Assembly: GCF_016403105.1 (NCBI RefSeq)
Contig: NZ_CP046155.1
Location: forward strand, 3,625,906 to 3,689,905
Length of the DNA stretch: 64,000 bases
From: Leptolyngbya sp. BL0902
GTDB lineage: Bacteria; Cyanobacteriota; Cyanobacteriia; Phormidesmidales; Phormidesmidaceae
Reading direction: 5' to 3'
The notes below the pieces were generated by a model. That model saw nothing but the letters and a program-made list of their open reading frames with translations. It was not told the origin of the DNA and did no database searches. Numbering within the stretch: position 1 is the stretch's first letter; each line of letters starts with the position of its first letter. The position numbers and the translations under genes are program-made. Positions 15,710 through 24,091 of this stretch are shown here, in pieces.

Positions 15710-16147
15710 ATGACCAATCCCCAAAACACCGACACCACCACCCTGACCGCCTCCGCCGGATTTCCCCCTGTAGAGGAAGATTCTGCCCTGCAACTGGCCT
15801 ATGCCATTGCCGCCGCCGCCGATGAGCGCAAGGGGGGCAACATTACCCTAGTGCAGGTGGGGGATGTGTCCTATTTGGCGGATTACTTTGTGATCGTGAC
15901 GGGATTTTCCACAGTGCAGGTACGGGCCATCACCCGATCCATCGAAGCAGCCCTAGAGGAGGATTTTAACCGCCGTCCCTTGCGGGTAGAGGGCCAAATG
16001 GAGGGCAACTGGATTTTGATGGACTATGGCGAAGTGATGGTGCATGTGTTTATGCCAGAGGCCCGCGAATTCTATGATTTAGAAGCCTTTTGGGGCCATG
16101 CTAACCAAATGCTGTACTATCCTCCTACCCCTCCAGCGAGCCGTTAG
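15710..16147 (+). CDS. rsfS: Ribosomal silencing factor RsfS
   Basis: 145 residues. The core GDVSYLADYFVIVTGFSTVQVRAI and WILMDYGEVMVHVFMPEAREFYDLE stretches are the diagnostic RsfS/Iojap motifs (quoted here in outline; they span residues about 50-75 and 103-128). RsfS binds L14 (uL14) and blocks subunit joining during nutrient limitation. The N-terminal 25 residues are a non-conserved Thr/Pro tail. It follows yqeK and is probably co-transcribed, although the 126-bp gap of C-rich repeated sequence between them is unusual. Confidence 0.95.
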   Translation: MTNPQNTDTTTLTASAGFPPVEEDSALQLAYAIAAAADERKGGNITLVQVGDVSYLADYFVIVTGFSTVQVRAITRSIEAALEEDFNRRPLRVEGQMEGNWILMDYGEVMVHVFMPEAREFYDLEAFWGHANQMLYYPPTPPASR

Positions 16148-16336
16148 GGGGTCGGAATACGGCCTGGTTTTGCCCAACCTGCCTAACCGGAGGATGGGGA
16201 AAATTGCGCTAAATATCGTGCTAAATAGAGGTATGGATTGCCCCTGGGGAGATGGCCTAACCGGATCTAGCCCAGGGGTGTGTTGTGTGAATGGTTTCAA
16301 TGACAGCCTTGCAAGTTCAGGAGTTTATCACCGCCT

Positions 16337-17884
16337 ATGAAGCGAAGCCTAGGGCTGTTTTCTGGGTCAACGCTGGCCCAGGTTAGACGTTGGGTGGGGT
16401 TGAGTGCTTGGCTATTGCTGGCCCCCATGGCGGGCTATATCCTCTGGCTCAACCAGGGGCACAGTCTGATTTTGGTGCAGTTGGCCCTCCTTGTGGTGGC
16501 GATTATTGGCCTGGTGGTCATCAATAGCGAAACCGCCGTGGTGGCCCTTCAGCAGTGGTGTGTGCCGATCCATCAGCCCCGTGGCTGGCTTCAGCGCTGG
16601 CTCTATCCCCAAAGGCGGCAGCAGCTTCGTCGGGCTGAGGCTGGCCTGAACCGCCCGTGCGATGGCTCCACGGGCCATGCCCTAGGTCATACCCTAGATC
16701 CCCTCGGTGTGCGGTCGGCTGAACTCCCCTTTGTCTCGGTAGTGGTGGCGGCCTACTTGCCCAACGAGCAGGACATCATCGAAGAAACCCTGCGCCACTG
16801 GCTCACCCAGGTCAAAGTTCCGGCGGCGGGTTGGGAGGTGATTTTGGCCTACAACACCCCTACCGCGCTTCCGGTGGAGGATCGGCTCCGACGCCTAGCC
16901 CGTCGCTATCCGGCCCTGGTGCTACTGCCCGTGGCCGGAAGCCGATCCAAGGCCGAAAACCTGAATGCCGCCCTCGCCCAAGTTCAGGGCGCAATGACCT
17001 GCATTTTTGACGCCGATCACCATCCTGCCCCCGATTGCCTGGGCCGAGCCTGGGCCTGGTTGGCCACGGGGCAATACGATGGCGTCCAGGGGCGCAACAT
17101 CATTCGTAACGCCCAAGATAACTGGCTCACCCACCTGGTGGCGGTGGAGTTTGAATGCACCTACGGCATCAGCCACTATGGCCGCTCCCTACTGGCGGAT
17201 ACAGCCCTATTTGGCGGATCAAACGGCTATTGGCGCACAGCGGCTCTGCGAGAACTGGGCTTTTCTTCAGCCCGCCTCACCGAAGATATTGACGCTACCG
17301 TGCGGGGGCTGCTGCGGGGCTGTCGCCTCGTCCATGACCCTGCCATCATCACCACTGAACTAGCCCCCACCCAACTGCGGGGGCTGTGGCTGCAACGGCA
17401 GCGCTGGAGCCAGGGCTGGCTGGAGGTGGCCAGTCTGTACCTCAGCCGCGTGGCCCGCACCCCCCACCTCGACCCGGTGCAAAAAGGCTACTGGCTGCTG
17501 ATGCTGCTGTTTAGCCAGGGGTTTTACCTGCTGGTGTGGCAGGTGGTGCCGATGATGCTCAGCATCCACTTCAGCACCTCAGATCGAGACCTGGTGTTTG
17601 AAAACGTCAACCTCGCCATGATGGGGTTGCTGGCCCTCAGCACCCTGCTTCAGGTGGCCCTGGCCATGGGCTATCGGCCTGCCTATTCCACCTACAGCCG
17701 CCGTCACGGGTTCTTTTACTGCCTGCTTTCCCCGGTGTATTTCTGGTTTAAGGTGGCCATCGGCATGGTAGCCCTCTATAACCATCTCTGCGGTAGCCGG
17801 GTGTGGCACGTCACCGCCCGCACCGCCCACCGTTCTGTGAAGTGGTCGCCCAACCGAGCCCCTGCCCCCGCCAAAACCCGGTAA
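16337..17884 (+). CDS. Membrane-bound processive family 2 glycosyltransferase
   Basis: 515 residues. Two N-terminal membrane helices (about 20-65) are followed by a cytosolic GT2 domain with SKAENLNAAL, DADH (metal-binding), TEDID (base) and QRQRWSQGW, the D-D-D-QxxRW set of cellulose/hyaluronan-type synthases. Further C-terminal helices follow (about 385-480). It would polymerise an exopolysaccharide from UDP- or GDP-sugar; the sugar is unknown. No PilZ or partner genes are adjacent. Its 3' end has been duplicated just downstream (17944-17985). Confidence 0.87.
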   Translation: MKRSLGLFSGSTLAQVRRWVGLSAWLLLAPMAGYILWLNQGHSLILVQLALLVVAIIGLVVINSETAVVALQQWCVPIHQPRGWLQRWLYPQRRQQLRRAEAGLNRPCDGSTGHALGHTLDPLGVRSAELPFVSVVVAAYLPNEQDIIEETLRHWLTQVKVPAAGWEVILAYNTPTALPVEDRLRRLARRYPALVLLPVAGSRSKAENLNAALAQVQGAMTCIFDADHHPAPDCLGRAWAWLATGQYDGVQGRNIIRNAQDNWLTHLVAVEFECTYGISHYGRSLLADTALFGGSNGYWRTAALRELGFSSARLTEDIDATVRGLLRGCRLVHDPAIITTELAPTQLRGLWLQRQRWSQGWLEVASLYLSRVARTPHLDPVQKGYWLLMLLFSQGFYLLVWQVVPMMLSIHFSTSDRDLVFENVNLAMMGLLALSTLLQVALAMGYRPAYSTYSRRHGFFYCLLSPVYFWFKVAIGMVALYNHLCGSRVWHVTARTAHRSVKWSPNRAPAPAKTR

Positions 17885-17985
17885 GAGAATCAAGAGAATC
17901 GGTCTTGAGACTAGCTTGACAGGAATAGTCGCGGAATTATTCGCTGCCCCCGCCAAAACCCGGTAGGAGAATTGGTCTTGAGACT
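17862..17985. repeat. Partial tandem duplication of the glycosyltransferase 3' end
   Basis: The last coding bases of the glycosyltransferase with trailing sequence (17862-17912) recur at 17944-17985, including the codons for PAKTR and a stop, then GAGAAT and GGTCTTGAGACT. The second copy lacks about 9 bp and has a point difference (TAA versus TAG stop). It is non-coding. Confidence 0.85.
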
Positions 17986-18422
17986 GCACGAATTATATTA
18001 AATCCCAGCCGTTAACCCCCGATGGGCAAACCAATCCTGCTCAGGCTGAGCTTGCCGTTGGTGTAGCGTCCTCAAGGAGGAAAGCCTTGATTGCCTCGAT
18101 TTCCTCAATTATTTCCCAAATTAATAGAGGAGGTTTTCTATGCAGATTATGGTTGCTTCAACTCAGAATGAGACTAACTAGCCACCGAAAGGCCAGGGGT
18201 CGCAGGCTTTCAGGGTTCTCACTCTACCCTTGAGTCACTCTGGTATGGAGCGGCACCAATCAGCATACAGCGCTTTTGAATCACGGGAGGTACAGTGCAA
18301 GACTCAAACTCCTAGCCATATTTGGATCCTATGGCTCAAAGTGCACCTTACTAGGTTGATTACCGCTGTAGGCTAGATTGGGCGAGGCCAGACGCTGCCC
18401 AGGGCAGGATCTGGGCTAAAGC
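17885..18422. other. 538-bp intergenic region with repeats
   Basis: It contains the duplicated gene end (to 17985), a dispersed repeat (18003-18139) and about 280 bp in which I see no gene. A 13-codon frame starting at ATG 18140 has a good Shine-Dalgarno (GAGGAGG) but no other support. Confidence 0.5.
18003..18139 (+). repeat. Dispersed intergenic repeat, copy 1
   Basis: It shares an ordered set of blocks with 23981-24077: TTACCCCCGAT-like start, GCTCAGGCTGAGC palindrome, AAGCCTT, and an end block ATAGA-GAGGTTTTCT. The distance between blocks varies. The family is unknown; it could be a MITE-like or REP-like element of this genome. Confidence 0.6.
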
Positions 18423-18557
18423 CTAGGCCAAGGGTTGGGACTGATCCATACCGTTAATTTCTTGGGCGGAGCGCTCCAGCATAGAGGCGCGGCGCTGTTG
18501 CTGCTGTTGGCGGGTGCGGGCGACGAGACGACGGGCGGAGTCTTGGGTGTGACTCAT
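18423..18557 (-). CDS. Small hypothetical protein (44 aa)
   Basis: From ATG 18557, which has GAGGA five bases upstream, a 44-residue highly charged peptide is encoded: MSHTQDSARRLVARTR, a run of five Gln, then Arg/Glu-rich helix and a polar C-terminus. An upstream in-frame start at 18611 exists but lacks an RBS. It is probably a soluble helical protein. I do not recognise a family. It is isolated, with the divergent repeat region on one side and the prepilin peptidase downstream. Confidence 0.45.
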   Translation of the reverse strand: MSHTQDSARRLVARTRQQQQQRRASMLERSAQEINGMDQSQPLA

Positions 18558-18694
18558 AGGATCCTCATTAAAACCGTATTCAAAGTTACAGAATGCCACC
18601 ATTGTAACCATAACTTTTGGGTGGTGGGTTAAGAAGGGTTAAAGCTCGGCGGTCTCCCTGGGCTAAGCTGTGGGGCAGATTGGTGGGGCCAACC

Positions 18695-19507
18695 TTAAAA
18701 CCCAGGGAAAAAGAGGGTGCGGTAGGCGTTAATCAGCGCCTGTCCCCAGAACAGAGTGACGGTGGCTCCTAGGGCCAGAAAGGGGCCAAAGGGGAGGGGT
18801 TGGCGGCGACTCATCCAGCCCAGGGCCATGGCCCCACCGCCGAGGATTGCCCCCAGCAGGCAGGCCAAAAAGCCGCTCAGCAGCACCCCTGGCCAGCCCA
18901 GCCAAGCGCCCAGCATGGCCGCAAGTTTGGCGTCGCCGCCGCCCATGGCGGTTTGCCCCATGGCTAGGGAGGCCACCAGGGTGATGATGTCAAAGAGCCA
19001 AATCCCCACCACGGCCCCCAGGACGCCGTTCATCAGCCCCACAATGCCCGCCTGCCATGCCCCTGTACCCAGGATCGGGATGACGGCCTGGGCGATGAGG
19101 CCCAGGATCAGACCGCTTTGGGTGAGGGGGTTGGGCAGGGTGAGGGTATCGAGATCGATAAAGGTAAGGGCCACCAGCCAGCTCAGCAGCACCCAGTGGG
19201 CCAGGGTGAGCCAGGAAACGCCCCACTGCAAAAAGGCGGTCAGAAACAGCGCCGCTGTGAAGGCTTCAATCAGCGGGTATCGGGGGGCGATGGGGGTTCG
19301 GCAGTAGCGGCATTTTCCGCGCAGCCACAGCCAACCGAGAACGGGCACATTATCGTAGGGCTTGAGCGGGGTGTGGCACTGGGGGCAGCGCGAAGGGGGA
19401 TACAACAGCGACAGTCCCGCTGGTAAACGATAGATGACCACATTGAGGAAGCTGCCCACCGCCGCCCCAAACAGTCCTACCAAACCCCACATCACCAAGG
19501 TCTCCAT
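18695..19507 (-). CDS. pilD: Prepilin peptidase / N-methyltransferase (type IV pili)
   Basis: About 270 residues from ATG 19507 (METLVMWG, GGAG upstream). The frame is open to 19600, but the extra 31 residues are not family-like. The N-terminal cytosolic loop carries two CxxC pairs (CPQC and CRYC), and the aspartyl protease residues are in FIDLD and GGGDAK. Eight membrane helices are expected. The enzyme cleaves and methylates type IV pilin precursors such as PilA, which cyanobacteria use for motility and DNA uptake. It is divergently transcribed from the gene at 19645. Confidence 0.93.
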   Translation of the reverse strand: METLVMWGLVGLFGAAVGSFLNVVIYRLPAGLSLLYPPSRCPQCHTPLKPYDNVPVLGWLWLRGKCRYCRTPIAPRYPLIEAFTAALFLTAFLQWGVSWLTLAHWVLLSWLVALTFIDLDTLTLPNPLTQSGLILGLIAQAVIPILGTGAWQAGIVGLMNGVLGAVVGIWLFDIITLVASLAMGQTAMGGGDAKLAAMLGAWLGWPGVLLSGFLACLLGAILGGGAMALGWMSRRQPLPFGPFLALGATVTLFWGQALINAYRTLFFPGF

Positions 19508-19644
19508 CGTGCTTTGCTCCACAGCGCTCCGGGCTGCTTCACTATACCGCCCCGGCCTGGCTCCGGTGGAATGCCCCAGCCGTAAATCCAGGGCAGTCAT
19601 GGGGTGAATTCGCTACCATGGGCATGATTTAGAGGAAGAATCCT

Positions 19645-20352
19645 ATGAAGGTCAAGCCTGTCTTAATCGTGGGAACGGTGGTGCTGGTAGGGCTAGCCGC
19701 AGGGGCTGGGGCTGGAGCCGCCTACTACTGGATGCAGGCCACGGCTCTGCCTCCGGCAATACAGGTGGCCAACGCAACTTCTCCAGAGCTGGTGGTGAAT
19801 CAGCCCAACACCAGTGCCGAAGCAGTTTTGGCCCAAAAATTGGCCACTGGGGAAGGGGTGCGCTACGAGGGCAATAACCGCATCGCCATCACCCTCACTG
19901 AAGCCGAGATGAGCCAGGTGATCCTTGATGGGTTGGCCCAGGTGCCCGAAGCTCAGCCGCTCCTACAGTCGGCCCAGGGCATCCAAACCACCATCGAAGG
20001 CCAGCGGGTACGCACGGGCCTTACCCTCAACCCGGCGGATTTGCCCACCGAAAACCTGCCGCCCCAGGCCCAGCGTGCCCTCGGCATGGCGACTCTGCTG
20101 GGCAACCAGTCCCTCTATGTGGGCATTGAGGGCAGTCCTAGGGTAGAAAATGGGCGGCTGGTGCTAGATCCCAATACCCAAATTCAGGTGGGCCGGATCA
20201 ATCTCACCCTATCCGACTTGGAGCGGGCCACGGGGCTGAATGCCGACCAGCTCAGCCGTGCCGCCAGCGTTACCCTGCCCCAAACGGGCCTCACCCTAGA
20301 CGGGCTAGAATTTTCTGAGGGCACCGCCATTCTGCGCGGAGCCATGCCCTAG
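19645..20352 (+). CDS. Membrane-anchored hypothetical protein
   Basis: 235 residues. A single N-terminal membrane helix (VLIVGTVVLVGLAAGAGAGA) anchors a periplasmic domain of alternating beta strands and short helices, with several Thr/Leu-rich repeats and no catalytic motif that I recognise. The C-terminal half (about 150-235) ends in GLEFSEGTAILRG, which recalls lipid-binding DUF2993-like folds, but this is only an impression. RBS GAGGAAG lies upstream of the ATG. Intact, function unknown. Confidence 0.7.
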   Translation: MKVKPVLIVGTVVLVGLAAGAGAGAAYYWMQATALPPAIQVANATSPELVVNQPNTSAEAVLAQKLATGEGVRYEGNNRIAITLTEAEMSQVILDGLAQVPEAQPLLQSAQGIQTTIEGQRVRTGLTLNPADLPTENLPPQAQRALGMATLLGNQSLYVGIEGSPRVENGRLVLDPNTQIQVGRINLTLSDLERATGLNADQLSRAASVTLPQTGLTLDGLEFSEGTAILRGAMP

Positions 20353-20409
20353 GGTTGCCCCAATGCCGTAAGGTAAACACGGGCCTATAGGATTGAGTTA
20401 GCCGTTCCA

Positions 20410-20919
20410 ATGAATTACCTGGTTGCCGTACTAGAAAATCGCCTCAAGGCGGAGGAAGCCTACGCCGCCCTAGAGGAGGCTAAGGTGCCGAAGGAGAGCT
20501 TAGACATTTTAGGCCGGGGCTTCAAGTCTGCCGATGAGTATGGCCTGATTGACCCTGCCGACCAAGCCTGGAAGCAAATTCGGCTGATGATGCTGTGGCT
20601 GGTGCCCTTTGGCTTTGGGGCGGGGCTGGTGTTCAACCTCATCACCGGGCTGGATACCTTCGTCTGGACAGGACGCCTCGGCAACCAACTGATCGGCGGC
20701 CTATTGGGGGCCGGGTCTGGGGCTATGGGAGCGTTTTTTATTGGCGGCGGCGTGGGCTTGGCCGTGGGCGGTGGCGATGCCCTCTCCTACCGCAACAGCC
20801 TATCCGCTGGCAAGTTCTTGGTGGTGGTGCGCGGTTCCGAGGCGCTAATTCGCCAAGCCACTCCCATCCTGCGCCGCTTCCGCCCAGAGACCATCCAGGG
20901 CTATAGCGCCCGCGACTAG
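20410..20919 (+). CDS. Small membrane protein, general-stress-protein-like N-terminus
   Basis: 169 residues. The start (MNYLVAVLENRLKAEEAYAAL) resembles the ferredoxin-like fold of GSP17M/DUF1269 general-stress proteins. Two Gly-rich hydrophobic segments follow (about 60-83 and 95-122), then a C-terminal beta-alpha unit (GKFLVVVRGSEALIRQA). Similar proteins are widespread in cyanobacteria without known function. It follows the previous gene by 57 bp on the same strand and may share its transcript. Confidence 0.72.
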   Translation: MNYLVAVLENRLKAEEAYAALEEAKVPKESLDILGRGFKSADEYGLIDPADQAWKQIRLMMLWLVPFGFGAGLVFNLITGLDTFVWTGRLGNQLIGGLLGAGSGAMGAFFIGGGVGLAVGGGDALSYRNSLSAGKFLVVVRGSEALIRQATPILRRFRPETIQGYSARD

Positions 20920-21183
20920 GATCCTCATCCCTCGGTTGGGTGCCTGCGCCTGATCGATCAACGCCCTGAATCTGAGATCGGGGTAACAACCTGACTAAGC
21001 TGACCTCCCTAGGCTTGACGAATTTAGCCGTTGAGGCCATGCTGACATCCAGGGTGATCAGCACCCCCAGGCTACGGATGCCCCCGCGTCGGTCATCCCC
21101 CATGCCATCGGGTTCATCATTGAGCGGCATCCCCTGCCGCTGGCTTCGTCCGTAGGATCATGCCCCCTTCCTAGGAGACGCTG

Positions 21184-22917
21184 ATGCTGGCCAGTGTGTT
21201 ACTTCAGCTCACGCCGCTGCGGGCCAACCTCACCGCCGAGCGGGCCGATTTGAGGCGGGCCGTGGCGCAACAGTTACGCGCCTACCGGGAGGGGTTATCG
21301 GTACTGCCCCGCCCCCAGACGATTCCCCTCACCTACCAGGTGTGGCGGTTGCAGTACGGCCAGTCTGCCGCCCAGGTACTCTCCTCGGAGGAGGCGATTA
21401 CAGACTTTTTTCAGCGGGATGGGATCGACGGGCGGCTGCTGATTTTGGGCGACCCCGGTATGGGCAAAACCCACACCCTGCTAGCCATGGGAGAACACCT
21501 ACTGCGCCGCAACGCCGCCGAAGGCCCTGTGCCTGTGCTGGTGGATCTATCTGCCTGGGACGGCGAAAACCTGGACGCATGGCTTGTGGCCTACCTCTGG
21601 GAGGTGTATCGCCTCTGCCAGCCCGTGGCCACCCTATGGCTGCAATCGGCCCAGCTAACCCTGCTGCTAGACGGGTTTGACCATTTGCCCCCCGCCCAAC
21701 AGCGGGCCTGCGCCAAGGAAATTAACACCCTCCTCCGCAGCAATGCCGAGCAAACGGCCCTGCTTTGCTGCCGTCGCCAGGTGATCGAAACCAGCGGCAT
21801 CAGCTTTGATGATTACTTCAATGGGGGCCTATATCTCCGGCCCTTGCCCGCCCAGCAGGTGAAGGACTATCTCCTCAGCCAGGGCTGCGATGACCTTTGG
21901 CCCCAGGTCAAGGCCACCAAAGCGCTCCAACCCCTGGGCCGATTCCCGCTCTATCTAACGCTCATGGTAGCCCTGGCCCCCGTCTTGGGCACCGATGCCT
22001 CCGCCATCACCGGAAAAGAGGCCCTGGTGCAGACCTTCCTGAATGACCGCCTTGACCATAGCCCCCAACCCGCCTCCGCTGAGGAACGATCTACCCTGCG
22101 CTGGCTAGCTACGCAGATGGCAGGTCGGCCCCGGTCGCTGCGGATCGATCACCTGCGGCCAACCTGGCTACCGGAACCTCAACGGCTGATGTATCGAGGG
22201 CTATTGGCGCTGGCGTTTGTGCTGATTTTTACCCTGGTGGGGGGCAATCCGGGGGTGGGGCTAGCCTGGGGGTTAGTTTTCTCCCAGCTTGACCTAGAGG
22301 CATTTCCCTACACCCATCTCAGCTTGGCCCTGGCCTCCTGGCGCAGCCTAACGGGGCTGGCGTTGGTCTCCACCCTGCCCGCCTTAGGGCTGGGGGTGGG
22401 AGTGGGTGGCTTTGGGGCGCTGCTATTGGGGCGGTTTAACCTGGGTTTGCCCGCCTTTGGCTGGGGCGGACTGGTGGGGGCCGTGCTGGGCTGGAGTTTG
22501 GGGCTGGGCATTGGGTTGTGGGGCGGATTGCCTAGGGGCATTCAAATTCGGCACCATCCCAACCAAGACCTGCGGATGGCGCTGCGGAATGGGGCTATTC
22601 TCTTTGGCCTGTTGGCGCTGGTGCTGGCTCTGGTATTGGTGGTGCCTGCGGTGGTTAGGGGACAGCCCCCGTTTACCCTGCTGACCCTACCGCGCCTGCG
22701 GGTGGTCATCGCCGCTTTACTCAGCGCTTACCTGTGGCTTTCCTTTGCCCTGCAACAGATGACCGTGCGGGCTATGTTGTCCCGCGCCCCCTCCCGCCTG
22801 CCCTGGGCGGTTGATGCATGGCTGCAACGGTGGGCACAACGGCAAGTGCTGGTCAAAGGCAGCGGCGACTATGGCTTTGCCCACGACCTAGTGCGGGATG
22901 CCCTGGCCAAGGACTAG
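21184..22917 (+). CDS. NACHT-domain NTPase with C-terminal transmembrane region
   Basis: 577 residues with AGGAG upstream of ATG 21184. After a roughly 85-residue N-terminal helical/linker region comes a NACHT-type STAND ATPase: Walker A GDPGMGKT (89-96), Walker B LLLDGFD (about 160-166), CCRRQV sensor region, and the winged-helix area to about 320. From about 335 onward at least five Gly/Leu-rich membrane helices follow, and the C-terminus is a soluble tail ending DYGFAHDLVRDAL. The NACHT fold is typical of signal-sensing, oligomerising proteins including anti-phage STAND systems. Here no separate effector such as TIR or nuclease is visible, so the membrane part may be the output. Confidence 0.85.
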   Translation: MLASVLLQLTPLRANLTAERADLRRAVAQQLRAYREGLSVLPRPQTIPLTYQVWRLQYGQSAAQVLSSEEAITDFFQRDGIDGRLLILGDPGMGKTHTLLAMGEHLLRRNAAEGPVPVLVDLSAWDGENLDAWLVAYLWEVYRLCQPVATLWLQSAQLTLLLDGFDHLPPAQQRACAKEINTLLRSNAEQTALLCCRRQVIETSGISFDDYFNGGLYLRPLPAQQVKDYLLSQGCDDLWPQVKATKALQPLGRFPLYLTLMVALAPVLGTDASAITGKEALVQTFLNDRLDHSPQPASAEERSTLRWLATQMAGRPRSLRIDHLRPTWLPEPQRLMYRGLLALAFVLIFTLVGGNPGVGLAWGLVFSQLDLEAFPYTHLSLALASWRSLTGLALVSTLPALGLGVGVGGFGALLLGRFNLGLPAFGWGGLVGAVLGWSLGLGIGLWGGLPRGIQIRHHPNQDLRMALRNGAILFGLLALVLALVLVVPAVVRGQPPFTLLTLPRLRVVIAALLSAYLWLSFALQQMTVRAMLSRAPSRLPWAVDAWLQRWAQRQVLVKGSGDYGFAHDLVRDALAKD

Positions 22918-23831
22918 ACCCGACGGCCCTGCCCCTTAGCTCGTTCAGCTTCAGCTGTGACTTGCTGCTGCCGCTGGCGGGCTTGGCGCAGAAAGTCAAT
23001 CATCCGCTGATCTTCGGCCTTGATGTGGTGGATCAACCACTCGGTTAAAAACCGCGACACCCGCAGGGCTAGCCGCCGATCTGGGGCCGTGGCCTCCTCG
23101 GCAATAAAGGCTTCTACCCTGTGGCGCAGGGCACGATGTTTGGCCGCATGGTCGTCATAGTCGGGATATTGCAACTCCGCCATGAAGTGCTCTTCGGTCT
23201 CGAAGTGGATGGTGGTGTAGCTTTCCAGAATTTTTAGAGTGCGCTCCAGCAGTTCCTCGCCCCGGCCTACCAAAATCGCCCCGTGGAGGGCGTTGATGGC
23301 GTGGAACAGGCTACGGTGTTGGTCATCAATGAGGGTATAGCCCGTTTCATACTCGGGTCGCCACTGGGCAATTTCAGCAATGGCTAGGGGCACGGTAGAC
23401 GGCCCCGCATCCGCCATGATCGGTTGGGCTGCCTGCCGACAGGCGGCAATCATGGCTTGATCATCGGTTTGAATGTGGTGGATCAGCCAAGTGGTGAGGA
23501 AGTGCGACACCATGATGGTGTGCTGCTGAATATCCGGGTAAGACTGGGTTTCAAAGGCGGCAAACTTGGCCCGTAGGGCATCATGCCTACGTTTGTGGGC
23601 CTCATACCCCCCATAGCCTTGATCCCGCATATATTGCTCTTCGGTGTCAAAGTGGACGGTGGTATAGTCCCGCACGCTTTGGATGGTTTGTTCCAGCATG
23701 GTTGCCCCTTGTCCGGCCTCTACGGCCGAATGAAGGGCATTGATGATACTGAAAATACTCTGGTGCTGCTGATCAACCAGGGTGTTTCCGGTTTCGTATT
23801 CAGGTTTCCAGCGGGCAATGGGGGTATTCAT
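22914..23831 (-). CDS. Tandem-domain bacteriohemerythrin
   Basis: 305 residues made of two hemerythrin domains (about 1-135 and 155-295). Each shows the iron ligands: LVDQQHQSIF or LIDDQHRSLF (His), FDTEEQYM or FETEEHFM (Glu), HKRRH or HAAKH (two His) and WLIHHI-x(2)-DDQ or WLIHHI-x(2)-EDQ (His, Asp). Hemerythrins bind O2 at a di-iron site and serve in O2 storage/delivery or sensing. Two domains in one chain are less usual than one. The stop overlaps the convergent NACHT gene end by 4 bp. Confidence 0.92.
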   Translation of the reverse strand: MNTPIARWKPEYETGNTLVDQQHQSIFSIINALHSAVEAGQGATMLEQTIQSVRDYTTVHFDTEEQYMRDQGYGGYEAHKRRHDALRAKFAAFETQSYPDIQQHTIMVSHFLTTWLIHHIQTDDQAMIAACRQAAQPIMADAGPSTVPLAIAEIAQWRPEYETGYTLIDDQHRSLFHAINALHGAILVGRGEELLERTLKILESYTTIHFETEEHFMAELQYPDYDDHAAKHRALRHRVEAFIAEEATAPDRRLALRVSRFLTEWLIHHIKAEDQRMIDFLRQARQRQQQVTAEAERAKGQGRRV

Positions 23832-23980
23832 AGTTGGGTTTGGGAGGGAGACGACACCTTATTCTTAGTTGTGCCCACTTTAGGCCCGAAACTATCGCTC
23901 ATCGTGACAGGCTCCTGACCCTCACGCTTTGCGGAGAGGGCGGGCCTCTCCAGTCTTTCGATCTCCGCGTTTTATACGAC

Positions 23981-24077
23981 ATCCCGGTTGCTTACCCCCG
24001 ATTTAAAACCTGATTCCGCTCAGGCTGAGCCCCTCGAAGCCTTCGTTTGAAGCCTTAATTTATAGACGAGGTTTTCT
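23981..24077 (-). repeat. Dispersed intergenic repeat, copy 2
   Basis: This is the shorter counterpart of 18003-18139, with the same block order: TTACCCCCGAT, GCTCAGGCTGAGC, AAGCCTT, ATAGACGAGGTTTTCT. It sits in the gap between hemerythrin and cbiB. Orientation relative to genes differs between the copies. Confidence 0.6.
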
Positions 24078-24091
24078 CTTCGGACTTAGTA

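Noticed and set aside
16098..16340. An 80-residue frame between rsfS and the glycosyltransferase
   Set aside because: It overlaps the rsfS end in another frame, has no RBS and no domain-like pattern.
18140..18181. A 13-codon peptide with a strong GAGGAGG site
   Set aside because: The RBS belongs to the conserved end of a dispersed repeat whose second copy has no ATG, so it is probably chance; kept only as a note.
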